A stretch of 10,344 nucleotides of DNA from a bacterium (GTDB taxonomy: Bacteria > Chloroflexota > Dehalococcoidia > Tepidiformales > Tepidiformaceae): positions 1 to 10,344 of the forward strand of contig CAMAUF010000045.1 of the NCBI GenBank assembly GCA_945861295.1, in the 5' to 3' direction. The position numbers and the translations under genes are program-made. The notes under the pieces were generated by a model that was given only the letters and a program-made list of their open reading frames with translations, did not search any database and was not told the origin of the DNA. This document shows positions 1 to 5,810 of the stretch, in pieces. The number at the start of each line of letters is the position of its first letter. Positions within the stretch are counted from its first letter, which is position 1.

Positions 1-92
1 CGCAGGACAATTTCACCCGATCCCGCCCGAGGGATCGGCAGATCCTTGATGACGAGAGGAGCTCCGAGCTTTTCGGCGACGGCTGCACGCAT
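1..92 (-). CDS. Zinc-type MDR alcohol dehydrogenase, N-terminal fragment
   Basis: Only the first 30 codons lie in the window; the gene runs off the left edge. The start reads MRAAVAEKLGAPLVIKDLPI, followed by PRAGSGEIVLR. This is the usual opening of medium-chain dehydrogenase/reductase proteins: the first beta strand, a [KE]xLPxPxPGxGEVLVR-type turn, then the GroES-like fold. The family oxidises alcohols or reduces carbonyls with NAD(P)H in the cytoplasm. The zinc ligands and Rossmann domain lie outside the window, so the substrate and even zinc dependence cannot be read. The ATG at 90-92 is supported by a purine-rich GAGAGGGAG on the minus strand (101-109), about 8 nt upstream. Quinone reductase-like MDR members are an alternative. 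Confidence 0.7.
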   Translation of the reverse strand, partial: MRAAVAEKLGAPLVIKDLPIPRAGSGEIVL

Positions 93-291
93 TATCAAAT
101 CTCCCTCTCGGCAATGAGGCGCGAGAGTCCCCTTTCGGTGGGGTTCTTCAGCGGTCTGTAGAATCGCGCCGACGGTCGGATCCCGTCGCACTTACGTTCG
201 CTGGGGAACTCGAAGCCAAGCCGTCGAGCCTGATGATACGCCGATTCGGCCGAGGTTGTGGAGCAGCCCGCTGAGCTCGACAGCCGCCTGA

Positions 292-830
292 CCTGTTTCG
301 CCGAGGCAAAGGATCGCCGCCTCCGCCCGCGCCAAGGCCGCGATCGCTGGCGCGACCGTTTACTCCCGTGTAAGCGGCGGGTGGAGCGTGGCCGAGAATC
401 TGGTAAATCGCCTACTCAGGCATGCACAGGCTTTGGCGGCTGTCTGTAGTGGCGACTGGGCCGGGGCGCGGACGGCGCTGGAGCGTGGCCTCGAACTCGG
501 CCCCCGGGATGGGAAGTTACTCTGGGACATGGCCTATATGCTGCTTTTGCCGGGCGATACCGCCGCCTCGGAGGAGTACATCGCCCGCCTCGTTGAGGTT
601 GCGAGCGCGACCTCCGGTCCCTCGCTCGAAAGCGGGTGGCTGGCACAACTGCTTTCGATCGCCAGGTTCCTCACCGGCCGGGCTGCGGACCGACCCGTCA
701 TGGCCCGGCGAACGTCGTGCGGGAGCTCGTCGCTGGCAAGGGCTTCCTCTTCCACGACACCGGCACCCATGAACTGAAGGGTCTGGAGGAGCCTCTGCGC
801 CTTTGGGAGCTGCGCTGGGAGGATCCCTGA
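292..830 (+). pseudogene. Remnant of TPR regulator joined to cyclase C-terminus
   Basis: Two recognisable pieces lie in different frames. In the frame starting at 292, residues such as AAIAGATVYSRVSGGWSVAE and later GDWAGARTALERGLELGPRD, then EEYIARLVEVA and ARFLTG, resemble the helical TPR repeats of large ATPase/LuxR-type regulators. The similarity stops near 690. From 708 another frame reads VVRELVAGKGFLFHDTGTHE, then LKGLEEPLRLWELRWEDP and a stop at 830. This is the typical last segment of a class III adenylate/guanylate cyclase domain. There is no ATPase domain, no cyclase catalytic core and no credible start codon. The simplest reading is an internal deletion or recombination that fused fragments of one or two signalling genes. 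Upstream (258-330) another frame is open and may hold more decayed sequence. Nothing functional is expected from it. Confidence 0.6.
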
Positions 831-860
831 TGGGAGGGGCACCACCTTCCCGCTATCGGA

Positions 861-880
861 CTAAGTCTAGCTAGACTAAG
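861..880. promoter_or_regulatory. Palindromic operator / -10 region of phd-type antitoxin gene
   Basis: The sequence ctaagtctagctagactaag is an inverted repeat. The inner 14 bp (864-877) are a perfect palindrome and the outer arms pair except for one A/A position. It ends 3 nt before the ATG at 884. Phd/YefM antitoxins are known to bind short palindromes overlapping their own promoter, so an autoregulatory operator is the natural reading. TAGACT at 872-877 could serve as the -10 hexamer. There is no Shine-Dalgarno sequence between the palindrome and the ATG, which suggests a leaderless mRNA. Confidence 0.6.
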
Positions 881-883
881 TTC

Positions 884-1142
884 ATGAAGACAGTCAACGT
901 CCACGAAGCCAAGACGCACCTTTTTTTCGAAGCTCCTGGAGGAGGCGCTGTCCGGGGAGGAGATCGTCATCGCGCGATCCGGTAAGCCGTGTGCGCGGCT
1001 CGTCCCGTTCGAGGACATCGGGCCAGAGCCGATGGGCTTCGTCACGGGCCGGCTCACTCCCGAGTTCTTCGAACCCCTCCCAGTCGACGAACTCGCGGCC
1101 TGGGAAGGGGACACATCACCGAAGAAGAGTTTCGGCGGCTGA
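884..1142 (+). pseudogene. Phd/YefM-family antitoxin with frameshift
   Basis: Translation from ATG 884 gives MKTVNVHEAKTHL, a classic Phd/YefM N-terminus that folds into the DNA-binding half. The reading frame is then lost in a run of seven T (921-927). Removing one T restores SKLLEEALSGEEIVIARSGK, then PCARLVPFEDI and a C-terminal tail MGFVTGRLTPEFFEPLPVDE, LAAWEGD, which matches the toxin-wrapping region of this family. After LAAWEGD the frame runs into DNA resembling the end of a hicA gene and stops at 1140-1142. The family neutralises Doc, YoeB or VapC-type toxins and represses its own operon. No toxin gene of these kinds follows. Either this is an orphan decayed antitoxin, or the T run is a sequencing error and the protein is complete (about 85 residues). 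Confidence 0.72.
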
Positions 1143-1149
1143 AGTGAAC
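1114..1149 (+). repeat. Copy 1 of hicA 3'-end repeat
   Basis: This 36-nt stretch matches 1565-1600 at 30 of 36 positions by eye. In the frame starting at 1115 it reads ITEEEFRRLK followed by TGA, almost the same as the hicA ending GITEEDFRRLK-stop. It lies out of frame at the 3' end of the phd-like gene, so it is best read as a fragment of a second, lost hicA copy or a recombination scar. Confidence 0.6.
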
Positions 1150-1164
1150 GCTGGCCGATGGTGG

Positions 1165-1170
1165 TATCCT
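1165..1170 (+). promoter_or_regulatory. Putative extended -10 box of hicB (leaderless)
   Basis: TATCCT, preceded by TG-N (TGG), forms an extended -10-like element ending 6 nt before the hicB ATG at 1177. No Shine-Dalgarno sequence is visible before that ATG. The spacing is identical to that between TAGACT and the phd ATG. The -35 region is not clear. The element is inferred from sequence only. Confidence 0.35.
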
Positions 1171-1176
1171 TGGCCC

Positions 1177-1395
1177 ATGAAAACGCTCGAAGACTACACA
1201 GTCGTCATGCAGCCGGACGATGGGACGCTCTTCGCATGGATCCCCGCGATCCCGGGCTGCTACACCGTCGGAGATACATCCGAGGAGGCGAGGCGCGAAC
1301 TCGAGGGCGTCTTCGCCGTTTTTCGGGACGATTACGCCGAGCATGGCGAACACATGCCGGAGGATGTCCGCGAGCTGGTCGCCGTTGCCAGCTAA
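1177..1395 (+). CDS. hicB: HicB-family antitoxin (short form)
   Basis: The 72-residue protein starts MKTLEDYTVVMQPDDGTLFA and continues WIPAIPGCYTVGDTSEEARR, then ELEGVFAVFRDDYAEHGEHM and PEDVRELVAVAS. The pattern of a beta hairpin, then W-x-P-x-[IL]-PG-C, then G-[DE]-T-x-EEA followed by an amphipathic helix is the partial RNase H-like fold of HicB antitoxins. It lacks the extra C-terminal ribbon-helix-helix or HTH domain of longer HicBs, so operator binding by the protein alone is uncertain. HicB binds and blocks the HicA mRNA interferase. Here its 3' end overlaps or abuts a hicA-like gene that is frameshifted. The gene itself is intact. The start ATG 1177 is the only one giving a normal HicB N-terminus. 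Confidence 0.85.
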   Translation: MKTLEDYTVVMQPDDGTLFAWIPAIPGCYTVGDTSEEARRELEGVFAVFRDDYAEHGEHMPEDVRELVAVAS

Positions 1396-1598
1396 GGCCC
1401 GCGCGAGTTGGTGCGGGCTGCCGAGCGGTTGGGCTTGAGCGGCTGCGCCAAAGCGGAAGCCACCTGGTCTATCGCCACCCCGACGGACGGCGCGTAACGA
1501 TTCCGTTTCATGGAGACCGCGATGTCGCTCGCCCACTCTACTTCAGCCTGCTCCGTGACCTTGGCATCACAGAAGAGGATTTCCGGCGGCTGAAGTAG
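1385..1598 (+). pseudogene. hicA: HicA-family toxin with frameshifts
   Basis: HicA is a small mRNA interferase with a dsRNA-binding-like fold and a catalytic His in a G-S-H motif. The C-terminal two thirds are clear in one frame: ERLRQSGSHLVYRHPDGRRV, then TIPFHGDRDVARPLYFSLLR and DLGITEEDFRRLK before the TAG. The first helix, RELVRAAERLG, lies in a different frame (1402-1434); one missing base near GGCTTGAG (1432-1439) explains the change. A possible start TTG 1385 in a third frame gives LPAKAR and would join if CGCGCG near 1399-1404 carries two extra bases. A later TTG/GTG (1408/1411) is the alternative start and would need only one indel. The catalytic region itself is intact. If the indels are real the toxin is dead beside a live antitoxin. 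Confidence 0.72.
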
Positions 1599-1600
1599 AC
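1565..1600 (+). repeat. Copy 2 of hicA 3'-end repeat
   Basis: This is the genuine 3' end of the hicA-like gene (GITEEDFRRLK-stop). It matches 1114-1149 at 30 of 36 bases. The two copies flank hicB and most of hicA in direct orientation, 451 nt apart. Confidence 0.6.
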
Positions 1601-1631
1601 TGACCCCAGCCTTAGCCGCCGGAGCCGCCAC

Positions 1632-2645
1632 GTGCCCTCGTTCGCTTCCACTCTTCCGAACGTCATCGCCCGCCATCGCGACGCCATCGAGGACGCCCTT
1701 GCGGCCGCGATCGCCTCCGACGGAAGCGACGTCGTTGCTGCGGCCCGCTACGTCATGGGCTGGGAAGACGCGGGCGGCAGGCCCGCGGAGAGCGGCGGCA
1801 AGCGTATCCGGCCGGCCCTCGCGCTCATCGCCTGCGAAGCCTTCGGCGGGGCGCCCGCGGACGCGATGCCGGGCGCGGTCGCGATCGAAATCGTCCACAA
1901 TTTCTCGCTCGTCCACGACGAAATCCAGGACCGCGACGACGTGCGCCACGGGCGCCCAACCGCCTACACGGTCTGGGGCGAAGGCCAGGCGATTAACCTC
2001 GGCGATTTTCTCTTCGCCCGCGCCTTCCAGGCCCTGACGCGCAGCGCGACCCCACCGGGACGCCTGATAGAGGCCGTAGAATGCCTGCTGCGGGCTGTCG
2101 AGGGCATGATCCGGGGGCAGTGGACAGATTTGGCGTTCGAACGCCGTGACGCCCTCACGGTCGACGAATACCTGGTGATGGCCGAAGGCAAGACCGGCGT
2201 CCTGCTGGGCGCCGCGCTCGAAATCGGCGCTATCCTCGGCGGCGCATCTCGGGTCGATGCCACGACGATGGGCGCGTGGGGCCGCAAGCTTGGGCTCGCC
2301 TTCCAAGCCGTCGATGACTACCTCGGGATCTGGGGCCAGGAGACGGGCAAGCCGATCGGCGCCGACATCCTCCGCAAGAAGAAGTCGCTCCCCGTGACGT
2401 TCGCGCTGAACGACGCCGCGGCGGGGCCGTTCATCCGCGCGTCGTTCGAAGCGGACCGCCAGGCCGCCGACCTGCCGCGCATCCTGGAGTTGCTCGAAGG
2501 CTGCGGCGCCGACGCCGTCTGCCGCGATATCGCCCGGCGTTTTGCGGACGAGGCGAGCGAGATCGCGGCCACGCTGGAACTTGCGCCGGCCGCCCGTCGA
2601 CAGCTCCAAGCAGTCGGCGAGTACTTCTGCAGTCGCGACTTCTGA
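1632..2645 (+). CDS. Polyprenyl (E-isoprenyl) diphosphate synthase
   Basis: The 337-residue protein has the length and motifs of all-trans prenyltransferases, which condense IPP with allylic diphosphates to make FPP, GGPP or longer chains for quinones, carotenoids and lipid carriers. Visible motifs are GGKRIRP (55-61), the first Asp-rich region VHDEIQDRDD (94-103), GQWTDLAFE (162-170), KTGVLLGAALEIGAI (187-201), and the second Asp-rich region FQAVDDYLGIWG (224-235) followed by DILRKKKSLP (245-254). In the first motif the usual DDxxD is DEIQD, with Glu at the second position. The Phe at the fifth position before it (F91) is known in archaeal GGPP synthases to limit products to about C20, so a C15-C20 product is inferred. 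GTG 1632 has GGAG 7 nt upstream (1621-1624). The gene starts only 33 nt after hicA. Confidence 0.9.
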   Translation: MPSFASTLPNVIARHRDAIEDALAAAIASDGSDVVAAARYVMGWEDAGGRPAESGGKRIRPALALIACEAFGGAPADAMPGAVAIEIVHNFSLVHDEIQDRDDVRHGRPTAYTVWGEGQAINLGDFLFARAFQALTRSATPPGRLIEAVECLLRAVEGMIRGQWTDLAFERRDALTVDEYLVMAEGKTGVLLGAALEIGAILGGASRVDATTMGAWGRKLGLAFQAVDDYLGIWGQETGKPIGADILRKKKSLPVTFALNDAAAGPFIRASFEADRQAADLPRILELLEGCGADAVCRDIARRFADEASEIAATLELAPAARRQLQAVGEYFCSRDF

Positions 2646-2704
2646 AATGGACACGCGTCGTCAGGCTCTGCTGATTGGACACGCGCACGCAGGCGCGCCC
2701 ATCG

Positions 2705-2731
2705 AGTATCCTCGCGGAACTCGAGGATACT
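2705..2731 (+). terminator. 10-bp hairpin after the prenyl synthase
   Basis: Arms agtatcctcg (2705-2714) and cgaggatact (2722-2731) are perfectly complementary, with a 7-nt loop. It lies 60 nt after the synthase stop and 22 nt before the lipoprotein start. There is no T tract, so it may be a Rho-dependent or weak terminator, an mRNA-stabilising stem, or an operator for the next gene. Confidence 0.45.
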
Positions 2732-2752
2732 TCCCCAAAAGCGAGGGCGCCC

Positions 2753-3989
2753 GTGAAGCGCATTGAGCACTCCGACGGCGAGACGGTTGGCGAGAAACCA
2801 CGTACCCAAGTCGCACCGACGTACGGCCGCCGAGCAATCCTCGGCGGATTGGCCGTTCTGCCCGCGATCGCAATCGCCGGCTGCGGCGGTGATGATGATG
2901 ATGAGGCGCCCGCGCCAACCGGGACCGCGCCGCAGGATCGCACGAAAGCGCCCACTGACGCGCCAACGTCGGCGGCCCACCAGCGCCAGCCCGACCGCGC
3001 AGCGCAGCCCAGCACCGGCTGCTACGACGGCGGCCACGACCTCGAATCTCTACTTTCCACCCGTCACCGGCGAGTGGGAGAAGGCAGACCCGGCGAAGAC
3101 TGGCTGGTCCCTGGCCGGTCTCGAAAGGCTCGTGACCCTCGTCAAAGACAGCAAGTCGGCGACGTTCATGATGCTTGTGGGCGGCCGCATCCTGACCGAG
3201 AACTACTACTTCAGCGCCGTCACCGCGACCTCCGCGAACGATGTCGCCTCTGTGCAGAAGAGCGTTGTTTCCACCCTCATCGGCATCGCCCGTGAAAAAG
3301 GGCTGCTCACACTCGAGGACAAGGTCTCGAAGTATCTGCCCGTTGGTTGGTCCAAAGCCACGCCGGCCGACGAGGGGAAGATCACGATCCTGCACCTGAT
3401 CACCATGACCAGCGGCCTTGACCCGAGAACGCTTCGTAAGGTCGCGGAGCCTGGAACGACGTACGACTACAACACTGACGCGTACCAGAAGACACGACCG
3501 CTGCTCGAGAAGGCCGCGAACAAAGACATCAACGCCATCACGCGTGAATGGCTCTTCACCGCAATAGGAGTGAGCGAACTGACGAAGTGGGAGGTGCGCC
3601 CAGACGCGGGCACGGACGCGACCGGCGCCGCCTTTTGGGGCCTGAACATGACCGCGCGGGACATGGGACGGTTTGGGCTGGTCTCGCAGCGCCGCGGCCT
3701 ATGGGAAGGCAAGCAGCTCGTCAAGAGGTCGTGGTACGACGACGCCTGGGCATCGTCGAAACAGAAACCTGACTACGGCTACCTCTGGTGGCTGATGGGC
3801 AAGCGCAAGATTGCCGGCGCCCCTGACGATTGGGTCGCAGCCCTCGGCGCCAAGGACCAGAAAATCTACGTCGTCCCGAGCCTGGACCTCGTGGTCACGC
3901 GGCAGGGCCTGGCGGCGAAGGAAGAGTCCGAGAACAGCTCAGACTTCGACATCGTCCTTTTCGAGGCGATCGCGGCCGCGCGCGCCTGA
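2753..3989 (+). CDS. Tat-type lipoprotein serine hydrolase (beta-lactamase fold), apparent frameshift
   Basis: From GTG 2753 (GAGGG 5 nt upstream) the leader carries a 25-residue n-region, a twin-arginine stretch GRRAILGG, a hydrophobic core and the lipobox IAGC, then GGDDDDE and a Pro/Ala/Thr linker. This predicts export by Tat or Sec and lipid anchoring at Cys44. After about 2975 the linker continues one frame over (TSASPTAQRSPAPAATTAAT) into an intact catalytic domain that ends at 3989. Removing one C from the CCC at 2976-2978 restores one protein of about 411 residues. The domain is of the class C beta-lactamase/NylB-like type (PF00144). It has SxxK as SVQK (Ser codon 3249-3251, Lys 3258-3260), a Tyr region TYDYNTD (Tyr at 3462 or 3468), and a third motif region ALGAKDQKIYVVPSLDLVV from about 3843. 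The substrate is unknown; esterase, amidase and peptidase are all possible. It is either a sequencing error or a recent pseudogene. Confidence 0.78.
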
Positions 3990-4040
3990 CCCCGGCCGAG
4001 CACCTGGCTGGCGCGCGGCCGAGTCTGCGCTACCGAAGCG

Positions 4041-4062
4041 AAGCCCGATGCAAGCCCGATGC
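4041..4062. repeat. Tandem 11-bp direct repeat
   Basis: The unit aagcccgatgc occurs twice, back to back and without mismatch. It lies in the 136-nt gap between the convergent lipoprotein and DUF35 genes, where I see no other feature and no clear terminator. Confidence 0.6.
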
Positions 4063-4125
4063 GACCGCGCTCCGGGGCGCAGGGCGCATTCGGCCCGACG
4101 CGACCGCGAGACGGAGACGCTCGGG

Positions 4126-4632
4126 CTAGCCGGTTCGGCGCCACTGGACGAGGGTGTACGGCACCTTCCCGTCGTTATGGTCCTCGAACACCGCTTCGAC
4201 TTCCGCGCCGATGACGACCTCCTGGCGCCGGTCGCCGAGCAGGTTGCCGACCATGCGGACGTTGCCCGCGTCCGGCAGTTCGACCAGCACGACGATGTAC
4301 GGCAGCGCGTCTTTGAGCGCCGGATGCACCGGGTACCAGGCGCGCTCCCAACTGAAGATGCGCCCGCGGCCAGAGACGCGGGCGTAGCCGAGGTCGAAGC
4401 TGTGACACTCGTTGCAGACGTACTCCGGGCCCCATTGAAAGGCCTGACAGGCGTTGCAGCGCTGCACCAGAAGTTCATGGCGCTTGACGGCGTCCCAGAA
4501 TTCGGCCCCGAGCCCTTCGGGAGAGGGGGCAGGCATGGGCAGGCCGACGGGCAAGTAATAGTCGCCATTCGCCCCAGAAGGGGGCGCGGCGGTGGCGGTC
4601 GCGCCGCCGGATGCCGGATAGGGGTCACTCAT
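4126..4632 (-). CDS. DUF35 OB-fold protein with Zn ribbon
   Basis: The 168-residue protein has an unstructured Pro/Ala/Gly-rich N-terminus (1-40), an N-terminal helix AEFWDAVKRHELLVQRC, a rubredoxin-like zinc ribbon with C59-x2-C62 and C73-x2-C76, and an OB-fold with RVSGRGRIFSWERAWYPVHP, PYIVVLVELPD, VRMVGNLLGD and a Tyr-Thr-Leu-Val end. This is the DUF35/YgaI-like family (PF12172 plus PF01796), which pairs with thiolase-like acyl-CoA enzymes and helps bind the CoA substrate. ATG 4632 overlaps the stop of the upstream thiolase-like gene by ATGA, and GGAG (4641-4644) lies 8 nt upstream, so translational coupling is likely. A longer upstream reading frame exists but would overlap the thiolase gene widely. 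The partner and the fold are clear; the substrate is not. Confidence 0.9.
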   Translation of the reverse strand: MSDPYPASGGATATAAPPSGANGDYYLPVGLPMPAPSPEGLGAEFWDAVKRHELLVQRCNACQAFQWGPEYVCNECHSFDLGYARVSGRGRIFSWERAWYPVHPALKDALPYIVVLVELPDAGNVRMVGNLLGDRRQEVVIGAEVEAVFEDHNDGKVPYTLVQWRRTG

Positions 4633-5810
4633 GCGTGCGGCTCCGAGCAAAGGATGAGGTTGGAGACGGGCTGGACCATCGGCCCAGAGGTGACCATCGA
4701 GACGTGGACGTTTTCGAGCTGGTTCGGCGACGTGCCGCGGAGCTGTTTTACGGCTTCGGTGATCAGTTCGAGGCCGTGCATGTAGCACTCCGCGAGATTG
4801 CCGCCACTGGTGTTCAGCGGCAGCTTGCCGCTCGGCGCGGAGAAGTTCTCGATGGTGAAGAAGTCGTTCGTTTCTTCCGGCTTGCAGAAGCCGTGCTCCA
4901 CGATCGACATCATGACGCCGCCAGTGAAGTTCTCGTAGCTTTGCAGCACGTCGACGTCTTCAGGCCCGACACCGGCCATGGCATAGAGTCGCGGCGCCAA
5001 GGTCTTGAAGTTGGACGTGCCGTAGTCCGGGGCGTTGTGGGCGGTGGCGGCCTGGCGGTAATCCGAACCCTGGGCGGCGCCGAGGATGTAGGCGGGCTTG
5101 TGCTTCAAATCCCGCGCCCGTTCGGCGGAGGTGATGATGATGGCGGCGGCGCCGTCGTTCTCTTGGCAGCAATCGAAGAGGTGGAACGGCTCCACGATCC
5201 AGCGCGAGTTGTCGTAATCCTCGGCCGAAAGGGGGCGGCCGTGCATCACCGCGCGCGGGTTCTTCTGCGCGTGATGGTAGCTGGCGAGCGCGACGGCCTT
5301 GAGGGCGTCCTGCTCGACGCCGTTGTCGTGCATGAAGCGCTGGACGCGCATCGCGAACGACTGCGCCGGAGACATCAGGCCATACGGCGCGGTGAAGGCC
5401 ATCCCGCCCGGCGCGGCGGCCATTTGCGGCCCTTGGCCGAAGCGGCCGAACTGGCCCTGGGCGAGGCCGCGATAAGCGACTGCGACATCGCAGTAGCCAG
5501 CCGCAACAGCCGCCGCCGCGTTGGCTACAGCACCTGAACCACCACCACCACCGCCGCCCCAGAACATGTTGCTGAAGCCGATGTGCTTCATGCCCAGCGC
5601 GCTGGCGATCCGGGGTGGGTCGTTGCGGTCGTTGCTGAACGAGGCGAGGCCGTCGATTTCGCGGACATCGATCCCCGCGTCCTCGGCTGCGAGCATGATC
5701 GCTTCGAGCGTCAACTTGAACTCAGGGTCTGGCGCCGCGCCGCGTTTGTAATAGCGCGTCTCGCCGATGCCGGCGATGGCGGTCTTGCCGCGGATACTCC
5801 GTTCGGTCAT
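4629..5810 (-). CDS. Thiolase-superfamily protein (SCP2/Ltp2-like), lacking the catalytic Cys
   Basis: The 393-residue protein has the thiolase fold signatures: KTAIAGIGETRYYKRG at the N-terminus, GLAQGQFGRFG, a central PFHLFDCCQENDGAAAIIIT, then DVLQSYENFTGG and LPLNTSGGNLAECYMHGLEL. In degradative and biosynthetic thiolases the nucleophile is a Cys before the S-G of the first loop. Here residues 85-93 are seven Gly followed by Ser-Gly, so no Cys is available there. The terminal C-x-G motif is also replaced (MVTSGPMVQP). Tyr292 and Tyr343-Met-His345-Gly lie where the active site is expected. In Ltp2-type retro-aldolases, tyrosines and a DUF35 partner are used instead. A lyase or aldolase acting on an acyl-CoA (steroid or lipid side-chain-like) is therefore inferred. 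The start ATG has GGAGG (5817-5821) 6 nt upstream. It forms an operon with DUF35. Confidence 0.85.
   Translation of the reverse strand: MTERSIRGKTAIAGIGETRYYKRGAAPDPEFKLTLEAIMLAAEDAGIDVREIDGLASFSNDRNDPPRIASALGMKHIGFSNMFWGGGGGGGSGAVANAAAAVAAGYCDVAVAYRGLAQGQFGRFGQGPQMAAAPGGMAFTAPYGLMSPAQSFAMRVQRFMHDNGVEQDALKAVALASYHHAQKNPRAVMHGRPLSAEDYDNSRWIVEPFHLFDCCQENDGAAAIIITSAERARDLKHKPAYILGAAQGSDYRQAATAHNAPDYGTSNFKTLAPRLYAMAGVGPEDVDVLQSYENFTGGVMMSIVEHGFCKPEETNDFFTIENFSAPSGKLPLNTSGGNLAECYMHGLELITEAVKQLRGTSPNQLENVHVSMVTSGPMVQPVSNLILCSEPHA

Noticed and set aside
95..300. Minus-strand open frame ending just before the alcohol dehydrogenase start (FYRPLKNPTERGLSRLIAER near its end)
   Set aside because: It could be the C-terminus of an upstream operon gene, but it has no start codon in the stretch, becomes Arg-rich further upstream and matches no family I recognise. 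It also runs into the plus-strand remnant. I leave 93-291 as unassigned.
258..449. Plus-strand frame starting MEQPAELDSRLTCFAEAKDR
   Set aside because: The N-terminal half may be more of the decayed regulator, but the rest is Arg-rich shadow sequence. There is no ribosome site and no family match, so it is not called as a separate gene.
1392..2654. 420-codon minus-strand open frame opposite the prenyl synthase
   Set aside because: It is the antisense shadow of a clear synthase gene in GC-rich DNA, with no family motifs.
2889..2903. gat-codon run as a possible microsatellite or regulatory repeat
   Set aside because: It simply encodes the Asp-rich segment after the lipobox Cys, which is common in lipoproteins.
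3811..4785. 324-codon plus-strand frame over the end of the hydrolase and the DUF35 gene
   Set aside because: It overlaps two well-supported genes antisense or out of frame and has no recognisable domain.
4611..5537. 308-codon plus-strand frame opposite the thiolase-like gene
   Set aside because: Antisense shadow rich in Val/Arg/Gly; the minus-strand protein has clear thiolase-fold motifs.
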